Below are positions 22,956 through 40,300 of a stretch of DNA of 64,000 nucleotides, piece after piece. A program made the translations under genes and the position numbers. Each line of letters opens with the position of its first letter. Position 1 is the first letter of the stretch. The stretch is from Holacanthus passer (lineage: Eukaryota > Chordata > Actinopteri > Pomacanthidae). The notes beneath the pieces were generated by a model, which was not told the origin of the DNA, did no database searches, and saw only the letters and a program-made list of their open reading frames with translations. The stretch covers positions 3,472,001 to 3,536,000 of the forward strand of contig JAFREQ010000026.1 in NCBI GenBank assembly GCA_025331565.1, in the 5' to 3' direction.

Positions 22956-25900
22956 GTGTGTTGGACTTTTATTGTCTCAGAACTGATCAGAGGAGGTAAA
23001 ACTTACCCATTTTATGCTTCTTATTGGTCCAGTGAATTTAATTAAGTACATCATTAGAAATGCTCTTGTATGTAGCTGCTGGAAAGTACTGAAACATGTT
23101 AGAAATAGGTGCTACAAAGCAAAACATTGTCCAGGTGAGTTAAGTTTGTGTTCTGTGTTACTGGATTTGAATTATGAGATTTGAGTCTGTATTTTTTTAT
23201 TTCTTTGAAGCTGGAATTCATCTGGAGCTGTTGACAGTTTGCTGGATCATGATCAAGATGTTGGTGTAATTACCACAATGAAATTACCGATATAACCACA
23301 AAATAAAACATATTTTGACTAAATAAAATAAGAATAAAGGTTTGTAGTCTGAGAAACTTTAAACAAAAAGAAATAAACAACAAAAAGACTCTGACTGTTA
23401 AAGACTAATTGAGCCAGAACATATTTTACATGTTTAAAATGTGAATGTCATTTCAAAAGTACAAAATTAACTGCAAAACTCTCTTCACTGAAAACTGTTA
23501 ATTGCAATTAAAGCTGCTTTTTAAACATTGTGGATCCAGGATTAATAAATCAATCTCATACTGCTTTCAAAGAACAGAATTAGCTGGATAAGAATTAGGA
23601 TGATTTGAGCCTGAGCAGCGTGAAATAATCAAACCACATTTGAACAACAGGGCCCTGGTTCTCGTTTGGTGCTTCATGAAACAACACAGAGCTCATTAAG
23701 TGTGTGTACTTTTTAATAAATAAACTGGAAATTCAAGGTGTTTCCCAGAACATAAAACACTTGTGCAACATTCGTGCATCGTTACAAATAGGTGCATTCG
23801 TTTAGGCGAATAGAGGCCGAGGTCGGTGATTTCAGCAGACGACCGCCTGCTCAAATTTAAAACCTATCTGCTTACCAAGTGGCTGAAACTGTAAACACAG
23901 CAGAGGACATTTCAATTACATGTTCATCAAATCCAAGTATTTAAAATGCATCACAGAAGTAGAATTCACATTTTGGTCAAGTGTTTGTTTTTTTTTAGGT
24001 TAAAAACTGGGACTACTGATGCTGTTTAGCCCACATCCTCTTTGTTGTGACCTGGTTTTAATTCGGCTCGGCCCAACTTGAATGCCCTGACTGACATCTG
24101 AAGTTTGAAGTGTCGAACACAGTAAAAAGCAGCCTACAAACACACGGCTAGCTACAGCAGATGAGCTCTACACCCATCGAAGGCACGGCCACAACAGCCC
24201 TGCTTCCTCCTCAGCCGGCGACGACCGGCTGCTTCTCCAACAACCCGACAGTGTTTTCAAAATGCCACTTTGGCACTTTATCTACATGTTAAAGGAATAG
24301 TTCCACATTTTGGAAATTCGCTTTCTTGCAGAGAGTTAGATGGAAACACATTCAATACACTCTCATATCTGTCGCCTGGGTTTGTCCAAAATGTAAAAAT
24401 GGTAATTCTCCATGTCTTGGCTGGGAAATAGTTCTGCACATTATACAACACCTGTAAAGAGTCAGTGTCCCGCCCCCTCTTAATTATTCTCACACATATG
24501 GAGTTTCAAATGACAGTGACGGCAGGTTTACCGTGGCAATTCTGGGTCATTTCTGATTTCAGACAGAGGTAGACAAAAGCAACTTCTCATTTCTAACCAG
24601 TGACTTTTGACTGACAGCTGAAAAGTTGAGAGCAGATTGAAACAGCTGTAACTTGCCAGCTAATTAAGCTTCGTTAGTTCGTCTCCAGCTGAATCGATTT
24701 AAGATGAGAGTCCTCTAAAGGTTAATGCACTTCAAGGCTACATAAATGATATAGTGCTAAAAGAGTGAAGCTACGTGTCCGAGGCCAAAAGTCAACTTCC
24801 TCACCAGCTGATGATCCATGTCGAAAAAATAAAGCAGCATTTTTGTATAGAAGAGTCGAGCTAATTAGTCCCTGTGTTAAAAGTAAGAAAACATTGAAAT
24901 TCAGACATGATCCTGTTGGTTAGTGTTGATGTTTTCATTTTTAAGATAAGACAAGTGAAAACAGGTTTTCGAATGAGGACTCACTAACTCGCTCTAACTT
25001 GAGTTACCAGTTCGAGGCTGCTGGAGGGGATGTGGCGGTTGTGAACGCACCCTGTAACCCTCAAACTCATGTAATCAGTTAATGATGTGCTCCTTGGCTT
25101 TGTAAGTAATGCTCAGTCACTACTGTATTAAATATTCAGCGCGTTAGCCGGACATGAGAAACACACACTGTTTAATCTCTTCACTTTGTTGTGTTTTGGT
25201 TTTAGAAAGGCTCAACGAGGAAACATCCTCCAAACTCTTTAAACAGGTAACAAGTGGAAAAACCCAAAGACTGACAGACCTGCAGTTTCTAAGTCTCCAT
25301 GCTGCTTCGGCTGCATATTGAACAGATATGAGAGCGGAACCAATCTTCTCATCTAATTTTCTGCAGGAAAGCGAAGTAGCGCAGAACGACTCCGTTAACG
25401 CTGCAAAAGAAAGTTTGGTTGCTGCAGAGGGGGAAGCTCGGGGACGGGTCACATCACAGTAGCATATTGATATCAAAAGACCACCAAGGACACGATTAAG
25501 ACAGAAACAACACAGCTGATTATCGAATTAATAACACTGATATTTTAAAAACCACCCCGGGGAATTTTTCAATACCTGACCGAGTCCACTGGCACTTGAT
25601 ATAAGATAAGGTTCATGGTCTCAGTTAGGTGTTCCTCAGGGTTTTGAAATGACGTGCCCTTGGTGTCCTTTTTGAAATGCACACAATCTATGGCATAAAA
25701 CAATGTCGTCTAAAAAAAGGTATAAAGCTAATACCAGAGACATTCAGTTTGTTCTCTCAAAGTAAAAAACTTAAATAATTGCATAAATAAAGCATGTGAT
25801 TATTGATGTTTAAGTCTGTACACGACGTGTTAGCAGTGTCCTGTACAGGCGTGGATGCAGTGATTATGTATGAGTCTACATATATAATGTTGGTTACATC

Positions 25901-26190
25901 ATAGAGTTGCAGTATTGAGGTAACTTCATAGTAGGAGTAAAGGCGAAGGGGGGGGCACTTGAACTGTACTCGGCTCTGTGAAAAAGCCACATAAACATGC
26001 ACTGGACAAAAGTGAAAATGTAGATAGAGGTGTTAGTGTGTTCGTCCCTTTTGTTCGCATCATTCAAGTTTTACAAAAATCGCCCAAATAAAGCATCAAT
26101 AATACTGGATGTGTTTAGTGATATTCAGCGCACCACATGATACAGTCTTGCCTCCTACACGTCCTCTTCCTGGCCTCCTGGGGGGGGCGG
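22956..26190 (-). other. intergenic and probable long matcap1 3'UTR
   Basis: No coding exon seen between the convergent 3' ends of csnk2a2 and matcap1. On the - strand an ATTAAA variant signal at about 23709-23716 could end a 2.5-kb matcap1 3'UTR; this is inference only. Two copies of a dispersed fish repeat lie at about 24286-24380 and 25290-25400. Confidence 0.4.
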
Positions 26191-31351
<5,161 letters not shown>

Positions 31352-31808
31352 CACCTCGGCCGCCACGCCTCCGGCTCCACCTTCCTCCGGCCCCAACGCT
31401 GCTGACAGAACAGGAGGACGAATGTTTACTGGTTACTGTTGTCGTCACTCACAGCTGCTGCTTTCATCAGAGCTGAGAAAATGAAAGGCAGCAGGTCAGG
31501 AAAATGTCAGTGCTGGTGTCAGTGAGTGTTTGGATCCAGACTGACAAAGACAAACAGACCATCTGCACAGTGCAGGACGTCTGGAGGCTCCACAGGAACA
31601 AAGCTCCCACCAACTATTCAGCACATTTACTCACGGTGAAAGACAAAAAACTGTTTCATTTTTTAATTCTGAATTGAAACCAGATCAAATACCTGACATG
31701 AGGGTTCACAGTGACTCGTTTTGAGGGAAGATAAAAATAAATCAGTTCATGTCTGAAGCTCTTTTAACTCCATAAACCCACAGAAAGTCACACAAACACT
31801 GAACCTAC

Positions 31809-32050
31809 CAGCGGCTCCCGGGACTTCTCGGCAGCTCTCAGCGGTTTAATCCTCTCATAGCGGCCGCAGCAGCTCACAGAGCGGGCGGAGGATCTGTGTT
31901 TCACCGGGGGAGGAGGAGGAGAACAGCGGGTAGCGGTTCAGGCTGCAGCGGCCTGAGGCGCCTGCTGCTCCGACCCGGAAGCGGCGGACGTGTTGGAAGA
32001 TATGACGTGGGACGCTGTGCAGGACGCTGCCTTGCGTCATGGCGTACGAC
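31809..32050 (-). promoter_or_regulatory. matcap1: matcap1 CpG promoter and untranslated exon 1
   Basis: GC-rich block (CGGCCGCAGCAGC, GAAGCGGCGGACG) upstream of the coding exon on the - strand. It ends at a donor-like CCGCTG|GTAGGT (exon end 31809), with an acceptor CTGTCAG(CAG) at about 31402 before the coding exon. The start site is not determined. Confidence 0.5.
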
Positions 32051-32059
32051 CGGAAGAGA

Positions 32060-34790
32060 GACGTAAGGACGTGACGTTAAATCTCAGTTAATGTTCAACA
32101 ATTTTTCCTTTCAAAATACGGTCACATCGGCAAATAAAGATAAAATGAAAGATTATTAAATATAATAACAACAGATCAATGGGAGCTTTATTTACTACAT
32201 TAACAAATGTGATTTCATGTTGGAATTTAAATTTGAATATGATCAATATCTAATCACTAATAAAGTGAAGTACATTTATTTTAAACTCATCCAGCTCAAA
32301 ACTATGTTAAACATTTTTAGAGAGACATTGATTTGTTGTATTTATTTATTTATTTACATTGATGAAGGTTCTGTCTTACTTCAGGATATATTGTTTGGTC
32401 TCCTGGAAAAACTTTGTTTACATATTTATTTCCTTGGTTCTTTTCGGCTTCCATATTTTTGTCCTGGTCCTGGTGGACGGACGTTTCTTTGTGTTGTCTG
32501 ACATGATAGAAATGGGGTTTTTGTTTGTTTGTTGTTTTTTGTATTTTTTGCCTTTGTCCTCATCAGATACTTCAGCAGGGTTTTACCTGCAGAGGTTTTC
32601 AGAGGGGTCACCAAATAAAGACCAGCTCCACTGACATCATAAAACATTAACGCTCCTCATTACAGAACAGGTTCACATCTTCAGGTCCAGTTTAAAGCAG
32701 CACTGACAGAGTGGAGCAGTACAGACTGTATATGAAACAGCTGTTGGTGGCTGGGATCCTTCTTGTCCATATAACACTTTGTTTTGTGTGTAAATGACTT
32801 CAGCTGAAGATAATCTGAGGCTTCAGCCGCCTGAGTTAGAGTCAAGGCGATTCAAGTCTGTGACAGTGCAACAAGCAAATACTGACCATGACAGCACAAA
32901 GGAAAAAGATTGTAAACTTTGGAATCTGATTTGTTTCACTCATATTTGCTTCACCTGAACTTAAGAATGCGTTTTTGCTCAGAATGAGGACGGAGGATTT
33001 TCTTCCCCATCACTTACACTGAAATGGTTTTATGGCTGTCGTAGCTGCCAGTTTGAACAAGTCAGTACTGACTGGTTCCCCAAATCCATTCCAACAGAAC
33101 AGAGCTGCTGAAGGCAGCTTAAACTCTGTTAGCGCCTCGTCTGGGTTTCACCTGGGAAATACCACAGTGAATGTGCTGGTTGTGAATGGGGCTTTCATGT
33201 AACCTGTAACTCAACTCAACAAAAAATATTATATAAAATTGGCCTTGGAACTAATATTGAGTTTTGTTACTGCAGGTAGCTACTAACAAATGCACAGTTT
33301 AATCCATATCTTACTCTTCTGTATTGGAAAAAGCAAAGCGCCATCTAAACTCTCAAAAAGTGTAACTCTTTGTGTTCGTGTGTCGACTAAACAAACATGA
33401 TACAAACAAGATGCAAATGAACTGTAGAAGTGTTGGAAGGCGTCTTTTTGGACAGAGCCCATTTCCCCTGCTACCAGTCTCTATGCTAAGCTACGCAAAT
33501 CGCCTCCTTCCTCCATATCTAACATACAGATGTGAGAGTTGGACTGATCTTCTAATGTGACATTTGCAAAGAAAGTGAATAATAATAACTGAACTGCAGG
33601 GAATAATAATAAATTTCCCTCGAACTACTTTAAAAAAAAAAATTCTCATCATTTCAAGTCAAACTCACACAATAAAAAACAGCTCCAGACCTAAAGAGCA
33701 CAGACGTCATAGTGCTGAAGGTTAAAATGCCGAATGCCACCATGTAGGTCAAAGCACAGCTGACTTTAAAAAACTATAAACGTATTCAGACCGGACCTGC
33801 CAGGGTGACGTGTTTTTGCATTCTGTCACTGTGAGAAAAAGTCTTAAAGTCTTAAATACAAATTTAATTCAAATGTGCAGATAATGCAGATAATAAAGTC
33901 ATAGTGCCGTTCATTGTTCTCTTACGTAAACATAGTGGAACAATGTCTTTAATGTCTTTAAAAGACACCAGAACAATCAAAGACACTGCGACACAAGTAT
34001 CACTGGGAAATACTGATCAAGTATGAAAGTTTGTCTGTGTGTAATTGTTTTTTAGGAAGCATCTCTGTCCTGGTGCTCACTTCCTGCCATTTTGCTGCTT
34101 CTTATCCTTCATCTTTATCGTCTGTGGCTCTTTAATTAGATCAAACTAACATAATAAAATACTTATCACAAGTTTACAAAGCCACAGCCTTTAATACACA
34201 CATCAACAGATGAGTGATAAAACCCGTCAGTAAATGCAACCATGACATAACATAATAATACATTTACCTTTAACGGCTTAAGACAAGCCTTTCATAGTTT
34301 TACTTAAAGTAAGTGAGAAGAAACTCACACAGCAACAATTCTCCCAGTTCAACAAAAGAGCCAAAGGTTTGTTAATGAGCCAGATTCTATAGAATTAGTG
34401 AGCCATTTCTATTTGGCTTTCACACACACACACACCCCTGTCTTTCAACACACACACAAACAGCCATGATTCATGTGATAACGGAGCAACAGCTCAGCTA
34501 ATAAGAGCTGCCTCCAAAGCCTCCGGAGGACTTCCAGCCTTTCATTGGCTTTGGGGGAAAAAACAACACTTCTAAACCAAGAGGTGGAGCAAACAAAGGT
34601 GTGGCTCCTCCTCAGGTAAAGAGCAGACACAGTGCCATGGGTACTTGACAGTAACTCAAGACACACAAGTGACAGTGTGTAGGGATGGCCCAACATTTGG
34701 AAACGTTTTCTCAATGACCTTTGCTTTGTCATGACAGACATGACAGACTGCAGCTGAATGCAAAATCCCGTCCTGAACTTTTCAGTGGAG
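32060..34790. other. intergenic, matcap1 to galactosyltransferase
   Basis: AT-rich, no supportable gene. A dispersed-repeat copy lies at about 33440-33555 (GGACAGAGCCC, TCTATGCTAAGCTACGC, AGATGTGAGAGTTGG). A run of nine A lies near 33632-33640. Confidence 0.45.
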
Positions 34791-34830
34791 CAGCGTCTTG
34801 TAAGATTTTCTTTGCCACATATCTGAAAGG

Positions 34831-37313
34831 ATGAGAACCTACGTCTATAGACAGGAGAGCGTCGACATGCTGGAAAGTGGCTTTGCTAAGGAAAGACAAA
34901 GGTACGTAAGCTTTTTATTTTCTCTGTTCATGAAGCGTTTCTGTCCAGCAAGGAAGCAGGGACAGAGGAAGGGAAGCTACTCTCCCTGATCAAGAAAGCA
35001 TGGAAGTTTTCTAAAAAAGAGTAAAAGATTCAAAGTTAGAACATGAGAGTATTTCATGCATCATGTGTGAGACCTGGGTTTACATGACTTTATCAAATGC
35101 AGCAAAAGTTTAGTCAAAGTTTCTGTTTGTGTGAACAGTTGCGTGAGAAAAGTCGGGCTGATCTCCAAAAAACATAACGTTAAGCATGACATGGATTTTT
35201 TTTACTTTTTAATTTCCATTTTTACAGTTTCAAAATAGCAAAAAAAAAAGGAAAAGGGCCTGAAGCAAAAGTTTGGGCACCCTGCATCATCAATACTGAG
35301 TCAAACCTCATTTAGCAAGTTTCACTGCATGTAAATGCATTTGGTAGAGAGTCTGTCAGTTCTCATTTGGGGGGATTTCACACATTCTTCCATGAAAAAA
35401 AGTTTCTAGTTCTGTGAGAGTCCTGCATGCACGGATGTTGGATGATGTTTGGCTCGGGGGACTGTGAGGGCAAAACCTTCAGCTCGCACCACCTGCGTCC
35501 ATCGTGGATTTTTGACATTGTGTGTTTATAATCATTGTCCTGTTGTAGAAGCCGTCCTCTTTTCATCTTCAACATTTTTATAGACTGCGTGATGTTTGCT
35601 TCCTGAATTTGCTGGTATTTATTTAAATCTGTTCTTCCTCCAGCAGTGTGGTGTTCCCAAGGTGTTCCTTTGCTCCTTGTAGCCAAAACGTTCTATATTA
35701 ATAGCATCTTATTTCCAAAATGCATCAGGTTTGTTCAGATGTTCCTTTGACAACTGAATTTTATGATGAGGAGGCAGGAAAGGTTTTCTTCTGACGACTC
35801 TTCATGAAGGTCATATTTGCAGGTGTGGCAGAGCGCCACCACTCCAGAGTCTGTCACATCTTCATGAAGGTCTTTTGCAGACAAACAGGGGTTTTGATTG
35901 TGGGTTTTGAATTATGTGAATGTTCAGTGTTGGGCACCTGCTCAGAGGAATGTCATGAATCATGCAATGCTGCTGATTGTTGGGACAAAGTCTGAGGAGT
36001 CAGAGTATTTGTAAAGCTTTATAATAATCTCTTTTAGGGATGAGTTCATCTTTTACTCACATAACTATTCACGGCAATTCTGACCAGGTGGATCCAAACG
36101 TTTTGCACGCCACTATACTTGTGTTGATTTGAAAGCAAAAAAAATGATAATAGATTTCTTATCTTTCCCCCTCAGCCAGGGAGTGGTGGATCATGGGAAA
36201 CTGGCAGAAAGCTGGAGCGGGTGTTGTTGGTCACGGCAGCGCTGCCTCTTCTTCGTCCTGGTGTTTGGAGCAGTTTTGTTTTTTTACAAAACAAATCAAA
36301 AGCAAATGGTGCCTGACTACAACCCGAAACTGCTGATGCAATATGACGCAACTAAATGGGTTCACACTGAGAACATCACATCTACAAATGTGACGGACAC
36401 GACTGATACGCCACATCAGACCACAAACGCTACAGTGGTGACTCCCGTGACACCGACACCGGTTCCTTATAAATCTCCAGGACTGTACTTAGTGGAATAT
36501 CCCTACAAGTACCACTTCATCATAAACGAGCCTGACACGTGTGAGCAGCAGAAGCCGTTCCTGGTTCTGATGGTTCCTGTGGCGCCAAACAACAAGGCCC
36601 ACCGTGACATCATCCGCAGCACCTGGGGAGGTGAAGGCCTGGTCCTGGGCCAAGTGGTGAAGCTGTTGTTCGTGCTGGGGCTGCGGACCGGAGACGGTGC
36701 AGAGCGCCTCCGAGAGCAGCTGCTGCAGGAGAGCGAAGAACACCGAGACCTGATCCAGAGCGACTTCCTGGACTGCTACAAGAACCTGACCATCAAGACC
36801 ATGGTGATGCTGGAGTGGCTGGACTCCCACTGCTCCATCGCCTCCTACGCCATGAAGATTGACTCCGACATGTTTCTAAATGTGCCAAATCTCATCAAAA
36901 TGTTGTTAAACGCTCCAAAAACAAACTACTTGACCGGACTTGTGGCGACAGGCGGCGAAGTCCTCAGAGATCCAACATCTAAGTGGTACGTACCCGTGGA
37001 CCTTTACCCTCACCGACACTACCCGAGGTACGCTCTGGGTCTGGGCTACGTTTTGTCTCTGGATCTCCCTAAAAAGCTCGTGGGGGCTTCCAGACACGTT
37101 GAAGCTCTTTACATTGAAGACGTGTATTTGGGCTTGTGTATGCAGCACTTGGGCATCTCTCCCAGCGACCCTCCAGACTGGGGCTACTTCAATGTCTTTC
37201 CTGTGGCATACAGTCGCTGTGCTTACTCCAGGCTGATCGCCACCACCACACATGAACACAGTGATCGCGTGTGGACCTGGAAAGACTTTAAAAAATCGGG
37301 CCCGTACTGCTGA
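34831..37313 (+). CDS. beta-1,3-galactosyltransferase, GT31 family (B3GALT2-like)
   Basis: A type II Golgi glycosyltransferase expected to add beta-1,3-galactose from UDP-Gal. Two coding exons: 34831-34901, starting ATG with A at -3 (MRTYVYRQESV) and ending at donor GTACGT; and 36176-37313, after acceptor CCCCCTCAG. The protein has 402 aa. A short cytosolic tail is followed by a signal anchor at about 47-61 (CLFFVLVFGAVLFFY), a Thr/Pro-rich stem with N-glycosylation sequons (NIT, NVT, NAT) and the catalytic domain. GT31 motifs: IIRSTW (169-174), YKNLTIKTM, metal-binding DSD at 253-255 (KIDSDMFLN), SKWYVP, GYVLS and EDVYLG (338-343). The closest remembered relative is B3GALT2, but the stem and amino terminus differ. 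It may belong to a fish-specific B3GALT-like expansion, so I give no symbol. Acceptor sugar unknown. The intron holds a decayed Tc1-like transposon. Confidence 0.9.
35255..36116 (-). mobile_element. decayed Tc1/mariner-like DNA transposon
   Basis: Imperfect inverted ends: GCAAAAGTTTGGGCACC near 35265 and, reverse-complemented, GCAAAACGTTTGGATCCACC near 36107. The - strand between about 35686 and 35378 encodes a Tc1-type transposase remnant with LLQQDND.KHT and LPSQSPEPN, resembling the family's QQDNDPKHT and WPSQSPDLNP. The frame is short and the rest of the transposase is missing or disrupted, so it cannot be active. It sits in intron 1 of the galactosyltransferase, antisense to it. Confidence 0.75.
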
Positions 37314-40300
37314 TAGGTAAAGGTTATATCCTGAGCTGAATTTATCCTATTTTTTTTTATGGGGTTTACATCCTAATTTTACTGTATGAAAAACGTCTTA
37401 CCTCCCCTCTCGTGTTTAAAAGTGTTGACCAGAGGGAAGAGTAAGAGTCAGAGTAAGAGTAAAGAATTCTTTGGGTCCAACTTCACATTCACACCAGACC
37501 ATAACTCAACAGAAACTCTTATCTCTGTCCTAAATGTACATATTTAAAGGAATGTTCTTTAGGTGTGTTTGCTGATGGGATATATTATTAGAAGTGTTGA
37601 GAACTGATGTTTGTCCGAGTTGTCAAGTAAAGGGAGTGATCATATGGTTGATATTTGGTCAAGGTGGAGGTCGGCTTATTGGAAATAATAGCTACAGTGT
37701 GAAGTGTTAGCGAGTGCGATGAGGAAATCTTGTATGTTGAAGCACAACGACAAGGGTCTGTGCTGTTCATGTGTTTCTCTTGGTTCGTTGAAGCGTCGGT
37801 TGAACCCGCAGAGAAAAGCGTTAGACGTGTTGAGGCACGACGCTGCTTTCAGGGAAGACGCTCACTGTTGAGCTGCAGCACAAGTAGGAGAGAGAGGTTA
37901 AGATATTCGTCACGATGTTTTCTCACTTTCTGTCATTTTTACTCAAGCTCTGATACTTTGAGCTTTCTGGCACAGCCTCAGCTGCTTTGACTCTGCATGC
38001 AGAAAAAAGCAGAGGCTCCTGCAGGGGAAAGAACTTTATCTTCAGGCCGACATGTTTGAGCTTGTGGTCGTTCTCCTACACACGACCACACTTTCAGAAA
38101 TGATTCCAGAGTCACAGACTTGATGCCGGGTGTAAACATTAACGTCGGGGGAAATTATTGACTAGCTTCAGCTGAAATAGAAGCTGAGTGTTGGTGTAGA
38201 TATTTCACTTCAAAATAAAATGTTTGTAACACTTTATGACAAGGATGCAAAACACATGTTTAAAGGAAGTGTGACTAACAGTGTAGCTACACGTTACAGT
38301 AATGTGATTACTTTTTTCAGTAACGAGTAGTGTCTGGGATTACAAGTTGAAACCCAGCAATTACATCACAGTTATTAATCCCAATAACCCGTCGTTACTT
38401 CGATGTTGTGTCTGTGTGTTTGCTGCCTGAATGACACAGAGGGATAAAACCAGTTTGGTCTCTTCAGTTCAGTGCAGAAACTGACTCACTGACTTTTTTT
38501 CTGAAGGTGTTTCCAGGATCCTCAAAGATTTTTAACCTGTTTCCCAAGTGCCTCTATTTCTGAACCGAAACAAAGCGGAGCAGGAATCAGAGTGAATTTC
38601 TGTTGCACATAATTAAGTTCATGTGGTTAAATAAACTCACTTCATACGTTCGTTTACACAAAATGAGCTTGAATCCAGTTGAAAAGAGAATCTCAGATCG
38701 TTTATGTCACATTTACAAGCAACGGGTTTTGTTTCTATTTTTTTCATTATGTTTTTTCATTGTGGTTTGAAGAAGTGGAAAAGTAGCACAGATGATCCTG
38801 TAAAACCCAAAACATCAGCCGACAGATCGGGACAGAAAGGACAGACACGCTGACGTCAACACTTCATAATCATGGTGTTAATGTTGAGGCTGTTGTTTCT
38901 GAGCTGATGACCGGTTTGATAAAAACTGTTCTACTTTCTGCTTGATCAAACACACGAGTCTGAAATTCCCTTTTGTCTGTTAATGGTTTCCTGCTAATTT
39001 AGTAGCAAAAGCAATAAATAATGTTTGATGTCACTGTAACTTAACATTCATTTACTGCCGATCTATCAATCATTCACTAATCACATCAACTCATGTCGAC
39101 CTTATTTTCTCTTCGTGGTTGAATTCGTGGATCAGTGGTGTCCTTTCCATCAAGGCAGAAAAGGCTTTTGTCCTGTTAGAAATAACTGAGGATTATTTGA
39201 CCCACACGTTGTTGGTGTAATTTTACTGTTTGTAATGTCATTTTATATTTGTGCTTTTACTACTTTTATTCATGTTCCATCCATGTTTTTTCATGTCTAA
39301 AGCACTTTATAACACACATTTAGTTTTATTAGTAAGACAAAGACAAAAATAAAGCAATTAGCTTTTAATGATCTTGATCAGTCGTTCAAGAAAACGTCTC
39401 AGTGTTTTCAGACCTGCCAGCAGGTGTTTGTTTAAAACTGGTTTTAATCCAACACACAAATAGTTCGTAATCATTTTAAAGCATTAACCACCGACATCTT
39501 GTCCTGTGTTTGAGCAGAGAGTCAACAGGTATGAAATGAATGAATGTGGGTTCTTCTTGGTTTCACTGACTTTGTGGACGGTTTGTGATGCTCGGATGAA
39601 GATAAGATAAGATAAACCTTTATTCGTCCCACAGTGGGGAAATTTGCAGGAATGTGGAAATGGGGAAATGTGACCGATGCTCAGGCCTGTGAAGTCAATG
39701 TGCAGCTTCGTGACGAGTTTCACCCGTTCGGTTCCTCCTGTTGTCACACAGAGACACCAGATGGACATTTATTACACTGCAGCTGAATATTGTGAGAAAA
39801 CCGGCTCGATGAAGACTGTGTGTTTGCTTTGTTGTTCGTGTGTGTTTTATAAATGTCGGACAAATAAATGAGTGAGAAAATGCATCTGTTTGTTTGTTTA
39901 TATATTAATGTGACTTATTTAGGTTTAATATTGTACAGAATATGAAAAAGTCAACTTTGTGGGTTGATTTGCAGGATATGAGACGTTTTCATTTACTGAG
40001 CTCAGAGCTGGAGGAAGAATTCACATCCTTTACTTCAGTAAAATCACTAATACCACACAGTGAAAATACTCTAAGAGTAAAAGGCCTGTACCTGAGTAGA
40101 AGTATGTAAGTATAATCTGGAAAATATACTTGTTAAATGCAGAAAAATCTCGGAGCTCTTTTTGAACTTTGAACTTGGATTTATCTGCTGATTGTTTTCT
40201 CCACAAAGTACAAGTAGACCTGCCTCAAATTTGAGAGAGTCCCAGGATGCATCATAGATTTTTCTCACATTCAAGTGGACAGTTACTGGATTTTGTCTCT

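Noticed and set aside
32039..32074. ATG GCG TAC...GAC|GTAAGG, a possible divergent first exon
   Set aside because: Looks like a short coding exon with a donor, but no downstream partner exon is recognisable on the + strand; likely chance within the CpG promoter.
37730..37990. 86-codon ORF after the galactosyltransferase
   Set aside because: No homology, no splice support; within the probable 3'UTR.
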